A stretch of 64,000 nucleotides of DNA from an uncultured bacterium (GTDB lineage: Bacteria; CSSED10-310; CALFER01). The notes below the pieces were generated by a model. It worked only from the letters and a program-made list of their open reading frames with translations. It did no database searches and was not told where the DNA came from. How positions within the stretch are numbered: the first letter of the stretch is position 1; every line of letters starts with the position of its first letter. The stretch lies in assembly GCA_937951895.1 (NCBI GenBank), contig CALFER010000102.1, positions 152,410 to 216,409 on the forward strand. The letters run 5' to 3'. Made by a program: the position numbers and the translations under genes. Positions 1 through 8,874 of this stretch are shown here, piece by piece.

Positions 1-1
1 G

Positions 2-2860
2 ACGATCGAGTCTCAAACCCTGATCCATGCGATTCATTCCTCGATAGAAATGGCCGATGACGAGATTGCCGAAAGGCTCTGTGAGGTGGCCACCCATATC
101 CAGTCGATCGCTGCGGAATCGCTCCTGGACAGAGTTGAACTTGCTTGTGAGCAAGGTGATGAACGGCATGCCCGGAAATTCATTCGGGTGGCAAAACAGA
201 TCGGTGATTATGATGACGAGCAACGATTCCGACTCGCATTTTACAGGCTCGGCTTGCTTCGCACGAACCATAGTTCAAAGCACCTGCCGACTCGTTTGGG
301 AAAGTGGTTGGCTTGTCTGGACGACTCGCCACAGCAAATTGCGATCGAACTGCATCTGCTCTCGTTCTGCCTGGACGCCAGGCAATTCAGTTCCTCCCGG
401 AGAATGATCCGTGATCTGGAGACGAAAGCGGTTCGATTCGATTGGTCAAAATTCAAGGTCCATCTGCTTCTCGAAACCATCCGCTTCTGCATCCTGACCG
501 CGGATCTCGAAACCGCCTCCAGCTTATTGAAAACAGCTTTGAAACAGGAGCGTTCCGGGTGGCGACGCGTATTCATCGCCTGCCTTTTCGATCAACTGGG
601 CATGCTGCACTATCTGGAATCATCACCCGGCAGAGGACTGCGCACGACTTCCTATGCGCTCCGGATGATCGAAGGTTGTCGAAGACCCATGACGCATTGT
701 TCGATTCGTATGTCTCGAATGAAAATGATGCGCGACCAGGGGGCGTTTCCGGACGCCGAACTCGAGTTATCCTGCATTGAGAAAACGATTCATGCTCTTC
801 CCTTACTCGCCCGCGGCGCGATCGTGGCTGCACGATTCATCATTCAATCCAGAAAGAGTGGCAGCCCGGATCAACAGTCACGGCAATGGGATCTGCTCGG
901 CAGGATCACCCGGCACGCATGGCCAGTGTATCTCGACTTGTACCGGGAGTTTGCCGTTCAGATGCACTCTGTCAGGCCGGAGATCATTGATGACCGGGGG
1001 TATGCGGACACACGATCGGCCAAATCCGGATGGAAGCGATGCCTGGATTTTGAAAACAGTGTCCGGGATAGTGACGACACGGCAGCTGTTCTCTTGCATG
1101 CGTTTCTGGTGCCGTCGGGTGATCCCGGAGTAGAAGTATCAGCCAACGAATTGATCATGAGAACACGGTTATTGAATCATCCGGACGTCAGACACCTCAT
1201 GATCGACTGCTGCCTTGAATGGACTCTGCGTCAGCGCGATTTCCCGGAAGACGCCGGTGGAAGCATCCATGAGATGATTCTGATGCGCGCGCTTACGATC
1301 GCTCGTCGATTGAACGACAGGGAGCGAATCCGGAGAGCGGAGCGGGTGATCGGGACTACCCTGGCTCGTATTCTTGACAAGCAGTCTCCACAGAGATGCG
1401 CATCGGAGAGCGAATTGCTGGACTCCATTCTGCGCAGCAACACTGCGGACGAGTTGTTCACGGTGCTGGAGTGCATTGGCAGCGCGATCATCGGCAGTCA
1501 CGGGGGTATGCTTCTGGAACTGAACTCCGAAAATGCAGCCGTGCTCTTTCAATGGGGCGATCGTCCGACTGCATCAGACCTGAAGATCATCGTGAAACGC
1601 CTGTTCAGTATGCATCGTGACGCTGATGAGTGGGCAGTCGTTCTGCCGGAAACCATTGCCATTTCACTCGATCTCTCCGGCCGAAACCCGACCGTCGCAG
1701 TCTTTCTGGCTTGCGATCGCGATCAACGCACTGATCCGTTGATGAATCGAATTCGGCGATTGCTGGCTGTTATTCGCCTGAGATGGGAAGCGCAGCAGAA
1801 CGAACCGATTCGCGATTCATCGACCGGGCGGCTGACGTCGCCACTGGATCGTTTGATCGGTGACAGTCCCGAAATGATGACACTGAAACGACGCATGGAA
1901 CGGATTGTCGCTTCGGATTCAACGGTTCATTTGCAGGGTGAGACAGGTACCGGGAAAGAACGGGTCGCCAAGCTTATCCATTCGATGAGTCCACGGAAAA
2001 ACAGGCCATTTGTCGCATTCAACTGTGGTGCAATGCCGGAGAACCTGGTTGAAAGCGAGCTGTTTGGGCATGTTCGCGGTGCATTTACCGGCGCTGACAC
2101 AATTCGACAGGGATTGTTTGTTTCGGCGGATGGCGGAACAGTTTTTCTGGATGAGGTGGCGGACCTGACGCCCGTGACGCAGGTAAAACTTTTGAGAGTA
2201 TTGCAGGAGAGACTCGTCCGGCCTCTCGGATCAGATAAGGAAAGACCGGTGGATGTGCGGATAATCTCGGCCGCAAATCGACCATTATGGGAGGATGTCA
2301 GGTCCGGTCGTTTCCGGTCGGATCTCTATTATCGTCTCGTCATCCTGGAACTGACCATCCCGCCTTTGCGTTGTCGATCCGGAGACATTCCATTGCTCGC
2401 TTCATACTTCCTGAACCGGTTTTCGGACCGACTCGGGATTTCCATCACGGGGTTCACGAAAAGCGCCATGGATCTTCTATGTAGACATCGATGGCCCGGA
2501 AACGTCCGTGAACTTGAGAATGTGATTGAAGCCTCGATCCAATATTCAACAGCCGGCAAGCCGATCCAACGAACCACGATTGAGGAGGTGCTCAAGCATG
2601 ATTCCGATATCGGTGCCGGAAAACTCAGTGAGAGGCTGGCCGATGTTGAAAGACAGTTTATTTTGGAAGCTCTGACCGCAGAATCCTATAATGTTTCCAG
2701 GGCCGCGCAACGCCTCGGAATATCCCGTCAGGGATTGTTTCAAAAAATGAAGCGATACGATATAATCACCCCTGGTCGTCGAAACAACAATCACGGGTCT
2801 GTTTTTCTGGAGAGTTGCCATGAGGGCTTATGGCTTAACAAACGTAGGTCTGAAACGTAA
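2..2860 (+). CDS. Sigma54-dependent transcriptional activator with helical-repeat and GAF-like N-terminus (5' partial)
   Basis: The reading frame is open from the first bases of the window, and the ATG at 50 has no convincing ribosome binding site, so the protein probably starts upstream. Numbering from that ATG: residues about 1-440 form a mostly helical, TPR-like region; about 470-600 look like a GAF-type sensor; about 615-840 are the AAA+ sigma54-activation domain with Walker A GETGTGKE (630-637), the sigma54-contacting GAFTGA loop (677-682) and Walker B FLDE; about 880-915 are a Fis-type helix-turn-helix. The family hydrolyses ATP to open RNA polymerase-sigma54 promoters. Its 3' end overlaps the following PP2C phosphatase gene by 41 nt, so the two are translationally linked. 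There is no receiver domain in the visible part. The missing N-terminus could be a Ser/Thr kinase (inference from the PP2C neighbour). Confidence 0.85.
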   Translation, partial: TIESQTLIHAIHSSIEMADDEIAERLCEVATHIQSIAAESLLDRVELACEQGDERHARKFIRVAKQIGDYDDEQRFRLAFYRLGLLRTNHSSKHLPTRLGKWLACLDDSPQQIAIELHLLSFCLDARQFSSSRRMIRDLETKAVRFDWSKFKVHLLLETIRFCILTADLETASSLLKTALKQERSGWRRVFIACLFDQLGMLHYLESSPGRGLRTTSYALRMIEGCRRPMTHCSIRMSRMKMMRDQGAFPDAELELSCIEKTIHALPLLARGAIVAARFIIQSRKSGSPDQQSRQWDLLGRITRHAWPVYLDLYREFAVQMHSVRPEIIDDRGYADTRSAKSGWKRCLDFENSVRDSDDTAAVLLHAFLVPSGDPGVEVSANELIMRTRLLNHPDVRHLMIDCCLEWTLRQRDFPEDAGGSIHEMILMRALTIARRLNDRERIRRAERVIGTTLARILDKQSPQRCASESELLDSILRSNTADELFTVLECIGSAIIGSHGGMLLELNSENAAVLFQWGDRPTASDLKIIVKRLFSMHRDADEWAVVLPETIAISLDLSGRNPTVAVFLACDRDQRTDPLMNRIRRLLAVIRLRWEAQQNEPIRDSSTGRLTSPLDRLIGDSPEMMTLKRRMERIVASDSTVHLQGETGTGKERVAKLIHSMSPRKNRPFVAFNCGAMPENLVESELFGHVRGAFTGADTIRQGLFVSADGGTVFLDEVADLTPVTQVKLLRVLQERLVRPLGSDKERPVDVRIISAANRPLWEDVRSGRFRSDLYYRLVILELTIPPLRCRSGDIPLLASYFLNRFSDRLGISITGFTKSAMDLLCRHRWPGNVRELENVIEASIQYSTAGKPIQRTTIEEVLKHDSDIGAGKLSERLADVERQFILEALTAESYNVSRAAQRLGISRQGLFQKMKRYDIITPGRRNNNHGSVFLESCHEGLWLNKRRSET

Positions 2861-3677
2861 CGTGAACCAGGATGCCTACTATCTCGATCAGGAGGCAGCG
2901 CTCTGCATCGTTGCGGATGGAATGGGTGGACACAAAGCTGGAGATCTCGCCAGCCGCCTGGCCCTTGATTCGATTCTGGAGTATCTCGAAAGTGGACACC
3001 GTGATCCGATCGAGTTTGATGAGGAGGAATCGTACATTCAGGCTGAATGTGATCTCTGCATGAAATCGATCGAGTATGCCAATGAGGTTGTTTTTGAGAA
3101 GGCGAGTGAATCGCCCGAGTTTCAGGGAATGGGCACAACCCTGGTTCTCCTGAAAATCGTGAGTGGTCATGCAATCCTGGCCCATGTCGGTGATTCCAGG
3201 ATCTATCGGATCCAGGATGAGGAGATCACCCAACTGACGAAAGATCATTCCAGAATTCAGGAACTGATCGACCAGGAGCAGATTACCAAAGAGGAAGCAC
3301 AGAAGTATCCCCTGAAAAACGTTATCACGCGAGCACTTGGTGGAGCATCTGAGGTCAGGGTGGACACAAAAATCGTACCCCTGCAGCGCAGCGATGTGTT
3401 CGTTCTGTGTACCGATGGCCTCAGTGGCGTTCTCGATGACGACGAAATTCTTGAATTGATCAGTTCCAACCCGGGTGACCCGGAGGAAAGCTGCCGTCGG
3501 TTGATTCAATGCACATTGGATCGCGGTGCCCCGGACAATGTAACTGTCATTATCACGGACACTCGTGCCTATTGTGGTGGAGAACCGCAAAATCAACCGA
3601 TCGGTGAAACTCCCGGAATCAACGACGATAAAGGTGCATTTCGCCGATTCATCGATCGATGGTTTAATGGAGCCTGA
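2820..3677 (+). CDS. PP2C-family Ser/Thr protein phosphatase
   Basis: 285 residues, a single PP2C catalytic domain of usual bacterial Stp/PrpC length. Visible motifs in order: NQDAYY (16-21), VADGMGGH with metal-ligand Asp33-Gly34, GMGTTL, AHVGDSRIY, LTKDHS, ITRALG, CTDGLSG with Asp199, and APDNVT with Asp239-Asn240, which complete the Mg/Mn site. The family removes phosphate from Ser/Thr residues and usually opposes a eukaryotic-type kinase. No signal peptide or membrane segment, so cytoplasmic. It overlaps the upstream sigma54 activator by 41 nt and probably shares its transcript, which suggests phospho-control of that regulator. No kinase gene lies inside the window. Confidence 0.93.
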   Translation: MRAYGLTNVGLKRNVNQDAYYLDQEAALCIVADGMGGHKAGDLASRLALDSILEYLESGHRDPIEFDEEESYIQAECDLCMKSIEYANEVVFEKASESPEFQGMGTTLVLLKIVSGHAILAHVGDSRIYRIQDEEITQLTKDHSRIQELIDQEQITKEEAQKYPLKNVITRALGGASEVRVDTKIVPLQRSDVFVLCTDGLSGVLDDDEILELISSNPGDPEESCRRLIQCTLDRGAPDNVTVIITDTRAYCGGEPQNQPIGETPGINDDKGAFRRFIDRWFNGA

Positions 3678-3765
3678 TCGTCCCGTCTGATTCACCGAGT
3701 GAAACCGAATCATTTCCAACTTCCCATGTGAGCGATCACGCGATCGCCTTTTCCGGAGGTATCCA

Positions 3766-5964
3766 TTGATTGATCTGAATCCCCAACAGATGGAAGCCGT
3801 TCACCACAAGGACGGCCCCTTGCTTGTGTTCGCGGGTGCGGGAAGCGGAAAAACCCGTGTGATTGTTGCGCGTATTGCCTGTCTTATCGAAAAACACGCC
3901 ATCCCGGCCAAGAATATTCTCGCTGTCACATTCACAAACAAGGCGGCCTCCGAGATGAAGGAACGGGTCGGGCAGATTCTCGATCCAGCTGTCGCCAGAC
4001 AGGTATCCATCGGTACATTCCATGCTATCTGCGCCCGGATTCTTCGAGTGGAACATGAGCATTTCGGGTTGATTTCAACATTCACGATTTCCGATGAATC
4101 CGAGCAATTGGCACGGGTGAAGCGAGCGATCGAAACTCTCAATATCTCTACGGATCGAGTCGATCCCAAATCGACCTGTGAGTGGATCAGCAGGATGAAG
4201 AACAAATTCATTCCGCCCCATAACCTGATCGAGTCTGCGGGTTTCAATATCCAGCAAAAATGGATGGGTGAAGTCTTTGTTGAGTATGAAAAGCAACTGA
4301 GGAATGATCATGCCGTTGATTTCGATGATCTGATAATCAAAGTAGTTCAGTTGCTTGATGAGAATCTGGCGGCTCGAGAAAAATATCAGAAACAATATCA
4401 ATACATCATGATCGATGAGTATCAGGACACCAATCACGCCCAATACCGTCTTGTCAAACAGCTTGCTTCTCGGTATCGAAACATCATGGCTGTGGGCGAC
4501 GATGACCAATCGATTTATGGCTGGAGAGGCGCAGAAATATCAAACATTCTGAACTTCTCCTCGGACTTTTCCGGCGTCAAAACCATCAAACTCGAGCAGA
4601 ATTATCGATCCACCCAGACCATTCTTGCCGCAGCCTCAGCTCTGATGACACATAATTTGAACCGGACTCCAAAAACACTGTGGACGACCAATCCACCGGG
4701 AGAGAAAATTACGGTGCATCTGGTCGAAAATGAGCGCGCGGAAGCACGCGCCATTCTCGATTCCATTCAAAGCCTGATTCGGAAATCGAATCGGAAATAC
4801 TCCGAATTTGCCATTTTTTACCGCGTCAATTCGCAATCCCGCGTCTTCGAAGAGGTTTTCATGGAAGCCCGTATTCCATACCGGATCATCGGGAACATAG
4901 GGTTTTTTAAACGGAAGGAGATCAAGGATCTACTGTCGTATATTCGACTGATCCTGAATCCAAAAGATTCCAGCGCTTGCATTCGTGTGATCAACAACCC
5001 CCGTCGAGGAATCGGCGACAGTACTCAGGGCTTGATCACCCGTTACAAGGATGAGCACAACATCGATCTGTTCACGGCAATTGAACAGATGATCGAAGCG
5101 CAGACCCTGAAAGATCATAAGTTTGACAAAGTGAAGAACTTCATGGAGATGATCCATGATTTGATTCGGACATCAAAGGAGATGCAGGTCGCTGAATTCA
5201 TGGACTTCCTGATCGAACACAGCGGGTACCGGGTGCAATTTGAAACGATCCGGACCGACGAGGCGACCGCGTCGATTGAAATCATCGATGAGTTTCTTCG
5301 ACTCTGTTACGATTACTCCGAACGAACGCATGGAACCCTGAGCGAATTTGCTGATTATCTGTCGCTGTATGACGAAAATGCTGAAAAATCGACGAAAGAG
5401 AACAATGTGCGCGAGACTGTCTCATTGATGACACTCCATAATTCAAAAGGTCTTGAGTTCCCGATTGTATATATCTGTGGAGTCGAGAATGGCTTGATTC
5501 CGCTGATCCGTTCCGAGGCAAGGCTCAGTACGCAGGAATTGGAAGAGGAACGGCGGTTGTTGTACGTAGGGTTTACGCGTGCGCGTGAGCGTCTTTCACT
5601 GTCAATCACCCGGCAAAGGCGCATTTACGGAAATATGAGGGAATCGGAAGTTTCAACGTTTATCCGCGAAATTCCTGCGGAGAATCTCAACTACCATTCA
5701 ATCGACACTCAACGCATCAGCACGGATCGCAAAGAAGGGTCTCCTGCTCCTCGATCATCTGCAGGATCCCAGCCGATGGTGACGCATCCGACCGCTGAAG
5801 CGGAATTCCGGAAAGGTGATCGTGTCAGACATTCTCTTTATGGGAATGGACTTGTCCTGGATTTCAAGGGAATGGGCGCCAGTGCGAAAATCACCATCAG
5901 TTTCGATCGGGTTGGAATAAAAAAACTGGTATTGGGTCCGGCCCGATTGATCCGAATCAACTGA
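3766..5964 (+). CDS. pcrA: UvrD/PcrA/Rep-family superfamily 1 DNA helicase
   Basis: 732 residues, normal length for PcrA/UvrD. The chosen start is a TTG at 3766, preceded by CCGGAGGT with 5-nt spacing. Helicase motifs in order: Walker A GAGSGKT (24-30), DEYQDTN (Walker B), GDDDQSIYGWRGA (motif III), EQNYRST (motif IV), TLHNSKGLEF (motif V) and VGFTRARERL (motif VI). The last about 55 residues form the Tudor-like C-terminal domain typical of PcrA/UvrD, which binds RNA polymerase. It is a 3'-5' ATP-dependent helicase in repair and in clearing transcription-replication conflicts. The symbol pcrA is chosen by domain layout; uvrD is equally possible. It converges with ssb on the other strand. Confidence 0.93.
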   Translation: MIDLNPQQMEAVHHKDGPLLVFAGAGSGKTRVIVARIACLIEKHAIPAKNILAVTFTNKAASEMKERVGQILDPAVARQVSIGTFHAICARILRVEHEHFGLISTFTISDESEQLARVKRAIETLNISTDRVDPKSTCEWISRMKNKFIPPHNLIESAGFNIQQKWMGEVFVEYEKQLRNDHAVDFDDLIIKVVQLLDENLAAREKYQKQYQYIMIDEYQDTNHAQYRLVKQLASRYRNIMAVGDDDQSIYGWRGAEISNILNFSSDFSGVKTIKLEQNYRSTQTILAAASALMTHNLNRTPKTLWTTNPPGEKITVHLVENERAEARAILDSIQSLIRKSNRKYSEFAIFYRVNSQSRVFEEVFMEARIPYRIIGNIGFFKRKEIKDLLSYIRLILNPKDSSACIRVINNPRRGIGDSTQGLITRYKDEHNIDLFTAIEQMIEAQTLKDHKFDKVKNFMEMIHDLIRTSKEMQVAEFMDFLIEHSGYRVQFETIRTDEATASIEIIDEFLRLCYDYSERTHGTLSEFADYLSLYDENAEKSTKENNVRETVSLMTLHNSKGLEFPIVYICGVENGLIPLIRSEARLSTQELEEERRLLYVGFTRARERLSLSITRQRRIYGNMRESEVSTFIREIPAENLNYHSIDTQRISTDRKEGSPAPRSSAGSQPMVTHPTAEAEFRKGDRVRHSLYGNGLVLDFKGMGASAKITISFDRVGIKKLVLGPARLIRIN

Positions 5965-5978
5965 AGGGTACAGAGAGA

Positions 5979-6025
5979 GCCGCCGCGCTTCTGCTTCGAT
6001 GGGAGGATTCGAAGTGCGCGACGGC
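5979..6025. terminator. Imperfect hairpin between convergent pcrA and ssb
   Basis: An interrupted inverted repeat: GCCG-C-CGCGC then CTTCGA on one side, TTCGAAG-T-GCGCG-A-CGGC on the other, with an 8-nt loop and a small bulge. It lies between the two convergent stop codons. No T tract follows directly on either strand, so a role in bidirectional 3'-end formation is inferred from position only. Confidence 0.4.
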
Positions 6026-6042
6026 GCTCCGAGAACAATCGT

Positions 6043-6393
6043 TTAATCGGCCGGTTTTTCTTTCTCGCCGTTCTTGCTTCCCAGAAACTCGACATCCCTG
6101 AGATGGATTTCGGTCGAAGAGCGCTTTTCACCTTCTTTGGTCTCGTAGGTCCGTTGCTTCAGATTTCCACTGATCGCCACATGTGCACCCTTGTGCATGA
6201 ATTCGGAGCAGATACTGGCGAGGTTCCCGAATGCGACGCAGTTGAACCAGTGCGTGATGTTCTGTCGTTCGCCATTCTGTTGCCGATACTCGTGATAAGC
6301 GAATGGGAAACGCACCACACTCACTCCGGATTCCGACGTGTGCAACTCCGGATCCTTCCCGACGTGCCCGACCATGGTTACTGAGTTTATCAT
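6043..6393 (-). CDS. ssb: Single-stranded DNA-binding protein (short form)
   Basis: 116 residues when started at the ATG at 6393 (MINSVTMVGHV). An upstream in-frame ATG at 6411 exists, but the best Shine-Dalgarno (AAGGAGA) lies inside its first codons and is spaced 7 nt from the 6393 ATG. The OB fold is clear: VGHVGKDPELH, VVRFPFA, HWFNCVAFGNLA, KGAHVAISGNL and a closing RDVEFLG strand. The protein stops soon after the OB fold, ending EKEKPAD, and lacks the Gly/Pro-rich linker and acidic DDIPF-type tip that recruits partner proteins in canonical SSB. It could be the sole SSB or a paralogue; the window cannot tell. Confidence 0.92.
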   Translation of the reverse strand: MINSVTMVGHVGKDPELHTSESGVSVVRFPFAYHEYRQQNGERQNITHWFNCVAFGNLASICSEFMHKGAHVAISGNLKQRTYETKEGEKRSSTEIHLRDVEFLGSKNGEKEKPAD

Positions 6394-6422
6394 TGCTTTT
6401 CTCCTTGCCATCTGTGGCTCAT

Positions 6423-6734
6423 TTATTGGTGAGAACGGATGCCAGTTCCGGGAGAGGGATACTTCCCGACTCTGACAAGCGGTTGCAATCGAGCCACTGT
6501 TTTGCGACCGATTCCGTCAATTTTCAGTAAATCCTCGAGTGATCTGAATCCTTGCCGTCTCTCACGCGCGTTGATGATTCTCAACGCAGTCGATGGACCA
6601 ATTCCCGGAAGCGATTCAAGTTCGCTCATGGTTGCTGTATTCAGATCCACCTTCTGGGTTTTTTCATGTAATGCCAGAACACTTGCTGTCACAATGACCA
6701 GAAGGGTGAGTGGTATCGAAAATTGCGCTTTCAT
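6423..6734 (-). CDS. ComEA-like helix-hairpin-helix protein, secreted or membrane-anchored
   Basis: 103 residues. An N-terminal hydrophobic segment (SIPLTLLVIVTASVLAL) acts as signal peptide or anchor. It is followed by the paired helix-hairpin-helix typical of ComEA: KVDLNTATMSELESLPGIG, then FRSLEDLLKIDGIGRKT. The family binds double-stranded DNA in the periplasm during natural transformation. The start is supported by AAGGAGG about 8 nt upstream. It lies just upstream of ssb on the same strand, so co-transcription is likely. A second HhH protein of this type, with a different C-terminal domain, is encoded at 17770-18732. Confidence 0.85.
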   Translation of the reverse strand: MKAQFSIPLTLLVIVTASVLALHEKTQKVDLNTATMSELESLPGIGPSTALRIINARERRQGFRSLEDLLKIDGIGRKTVARLQPLVRVGKYPSPGTGIRSHQ

Positions 6735-7031
6735 CGTGGCCTCCTTTTCGGACTTGCTTCGATGCCAGTGGTATCAGCAATGGCGATGCCACCGAGATCA
6801 ACAGGAGTTAACCTGTTATAAAATATCTGTTTTTAGAGGATAGATGTCTGCGGGATGAGGCTGAAGGCCGAGTACTATGGTCTACGCATCAGGAGGTTTG
6901 CACATCGATTGCTTTGGAAAGCATTTGTAACAGATTGAAAAAAAAGAAAAATATAGAGAAATAGAACGCTGACCATGTTGTCAGTACGTGTTGACAAACC
7001 TCAAAACTCTTAATTCTCGTTGAAAAACGCT
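6735..7031. other. Intergenic region between comEA-like gene and tsaD
   Basis: About 297 bases with no supportable gene. The left part must hold the promoter of the comEA-like gene and contains the inverted repeat at 6800-6817. The right part (about 6935-7025) is AT-rich with A runs and lies downstream of tsaD. I see no clear rho-independent terminator. Confidence 0.5.
6800..6817. promoter_or_regulatory. Inverted repeat AACAGG-N6-CCTGTT upstream of comEA-like gene
   Basis: A perfect 6-bp inverted repeat with a 6-bp spacer, about 65 bp upstream of the comEA-like start codon and next to AT-rich sequence that could hold a -10 element. It has the geometry of a dimeric regulator site; the regulator is unknown. 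Confidence 0.3.
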
Positions 7032-8054
7032 TCAAACGTCAGACGGACTCAATCGGATGGGCTCAGGTTCAAATCCTGCATTTGACTGAGCCGGGATCGT
7101 AATCGGCGATCGTAATCCGGCTTGGTACTTGTGATATCCAAGCCCGGCAACCATAGCGGCATTGTCTGTGCAGAATTGCGACGGGGGAATGAACAATCGC
7201 TTTCCGGATCGTTCGGATTTCTGCGCAAATGCCGTACGAAGTGCGGTGTTGCAGGCAACGCCTCCAACAACCGCGATGGTGCTCACTTTCAGTAGACTTG
7301 CGGCCCGCATTGTTTTCTCAACCAGAACATCGATTACCGCTGCCTGAAAGGAGGCTGAAAGATCTTCACGTGCTGCGTCGGGGTGATGATGGAGATGATA
7401 CAGTACGGCTGTCTTGAGCCCGGAAAAACTGAAGTCGAGATTTGGTTGGTCGAGCATCGGACGGGGAAAGCGAATCGAAGTCGGGTTCCCCTCACGGGCA
7501 ATCCGATCGATGATCGGCCCGCCGGGATACCCAAGCCCGAGTGATTTGGCGACTTTATCGAACGCCTCGCCTGCCGCATCGTCTATCGTTCGACCGACCA
7601 GTCTGAGTTGGTCGTCCTTCAGATGCAGAATCGAGGTATGTCCCCCTGAGGCGATGAGCGAGATGTTTTCGGTGCCGAATGGCATACCGGCAAAGCAGGC
7701 AGCGTAAGCATGTGCTTCGATGTGATTCACGGCGATAAGCGGCTTGGAAAAAACGGCTGCCAGAACCTTGGCCGCAGTCAATCCGATGACCAATGAGCCG
7801 ATGAGTCCCGGGCGATGTGTGACCGCGAAAACATCGATATCACTCATCCGGATAGAAGCCATATCCAAGGCTGTTTGAATTGTCGGCAGAAGATTCTCGA
7901 GATGCTTTCGGGCAGCAATCTCAGGAACGACGCCGCCAAATTTGCGGTGAAACACATCTTGATTGGCCACGCAATTTGCCAGGACGTCACTGCCGTCACG
8001 AACAAGGGCAATCGACGTATCGTCACATGAGGTTTCAATGCCCAAAGTGATCAT
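7032..8054 (-). CDS. tsaD: tRNA N6-adenosine threonylcarbamoyltransferase
   Basis: 340 residues, normal length for TsaD. N-terminal GIETSCDDTSIALV, the metal-binding HIEAHAYA motif, ASGGHT, and the C-terminal VVGGVACN and CTDNAAMVAGLG motifs identify the ASKHA-fold Kae1/TsaD family. With TsaB, TsaC and TsaE it installs the universal t6A modification at position 37 of ANN-decoding tRNAs. It overlaps upstream tsaE by 20 nt, so the two are translationally coupled. tsaB and tsaC are not in the window. Confidence 0.97.
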   Translation of the reverse strand: MITLGIETSCDDTSIALVRDGSDVLANCVANQDVFHRKFGGVVPEIAARKHLENLLPTIQTALDMASIRMSDIDVFAVTHRPGLIGSLVIGLTAAKVLAAVFSKPLIAVNHIEAHAYAACFAGMPFGTENISLIASGGHTSILHLKDDQLRLVGRTIDDAAGEAFDKVAKSLGLGYPGGPIIDRIAREGNPTSIRFPRPMLDQPNLDFSFSGLKTAVLYHLHHHPDAAREDLSASFQAAVIDVLVEKTMRAASLLKVSTIAVVGGVACNTALRTAFAQKSERSGKRLFIPPSQFCTDNAAMVAGLGYHKYQAGLRSPITIPAQSNAGFEPEPIRLSPSDV

Positions 8055-8535
8055 CGATGTCTCTCTTCAAATGTTCGAGGCGCTGTGGATCAGAAGCCGA
8101 AATGGTGATTTCCCGTTCTGTCTGAGACAGCATCGGCCAGACCAGATCAATCTGAAATGTGATCCGAGGGATCCGACCAACGGCGATCTCCGGCCATTCA
8201 ATCAAAATGACCGCGGATTCATTCCATAGATCTTCAAATTCAATATCATCAATAGCCGAATCGATCTCGAGCCGATACAAATCCACATGATAGACCGGCA
8301 CGGTTCCCTCGTAACGGTTGATCAATGTAAATGAAGGAGAATGAACCGAAGAAATATCCTGCACGCCCAAGCCGGAGGCGATTCCCTTTGTCAGGCATGT
8401 CTTACCTGCTCCGATGTGCCCTCGAAGAAGGACACAATCACCCGGGAGCAGAGAAGAGGCAAGCAGGAAACCCAGGCGGACCGTCTGTTCGGGAGATTGG
8501 CTCGTTATACGAATGGCATCACTCGTGGAAATCAT
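8035..8535 (-). CDS. tsaE: tRNA t6A biosynthesis ATPase TsaE
   Basis: About 166 residues from the ATG at 8535; a GTG at 8544 is a possible alternative, and neither has a strong ribosome binding site. The P-loop GHIGAGKT, followed by KGIASGLG, SPSFTLINRYEG, YHVDLYRL and LIEWPE, is the full TsaE signature. TsaE binds the TsaB-TsaD complex and drives turnover of the threonylcarbamoyl-transfer cycle. It overlaps tsaD by 20 nt. A long inverted repeat (8556-8606) separates it from acpP upstream, so it may be read through from acpP or have its own promoter. Confidence 0.95.
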   Translation of the reverse strand: MISTSDAIRITSQSPEQTVRLGFLLASSLLPGDCVLLRGHIGAGKTCLTKGIASGLGVQDISSVHSPSFTLINRYEGTVPVYHVDLYRLEIDSAIDDIEFEDLWNESAVILIEWPEIAVGRIPRITFQIDLVWPMLSQTEREITISASDPQRLEHLKRDIDDHFGH

Positions 8536-8555
8536 GGCCAACACGCGCAGAAAGA

Positions 8556-8606
8556 TACACCCATCTCGTACTCGAGCGCGAACGGATGAACACGAAGATG
8601 GGTGTA
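8556..8606. repeat. Inverted repeat between acpP and tsaE
   Basis: Perfect 11-bp arms, TACACCCATCT and AGATGGGTGTA, separated by about 29 nt. It sits between the acpP stop and the tsaE start. It could be an intercistronic hairpin tuning acpP over tsaE expression or protecting the acpP mRNA end. No convincing T run follows it. Confidence 0.5.
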
Positions 8607-8615
8607 ATCGGCGGG

Positions 8616-8849
8616 TTACTGCTTGACTTTTGTGATGTAGTCGATGGCATCCTTGACGGTGTGCAGCTTTTCGGCATCCTCGTCGCGGATCTCGATATCG
8701 AAGGTTTCTTCGAATGCCATTACCAGTTCCACGGTATCGAGTGAATCGGCGCCCAGATCATCAGTAAAAGAGGCTTCAGGTGTAACCTCTGCTTTATCCA
8801 CGCCAAGCTGTTCCGCGATCAAATTCACGATGCGTTCTTGAATTTCCAT
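8616..8849 (-). CDS. acpP: Acyl carrier protein
   Basis: 77 residues, acidic, four-helix ACP. The phosphopantetheine attachment motif GADSLDTVEL carries Ser36. It shuttles acyl intermediates in type II fatty-acid synthesis. It lies 25 nt downstream of fabD with a good GGAGAG ribosome binding site, in the run yceD-rpmF-plsX-fabD-acpP. Confidence 0.98.
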   Translation of the reverse strand: MEIQERIVNLIAEQLGVDKAEVTPEASFTDDLGADSLDTVELVMAFEETFDIEIRDEDAEKLHTVKDAIDYITKVKQ

Positions 8850-8874
8850 GGATTCTCTCCTTCTTCAGGTTGGG

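Noticed and set aside
2835..3719. 294-codon open frame on the minus strand
   Set aside because: It is fully antisense to the PP2C gene, whose catalytic motifs are intact, and has no recognisable domain.
7055..7095. GGTTCAAATCC-like T-loop motif suggesting a tRNA
   Set aside because: It lies inside the tsaD reading frame and has no matching acceptor or anticodon arm.
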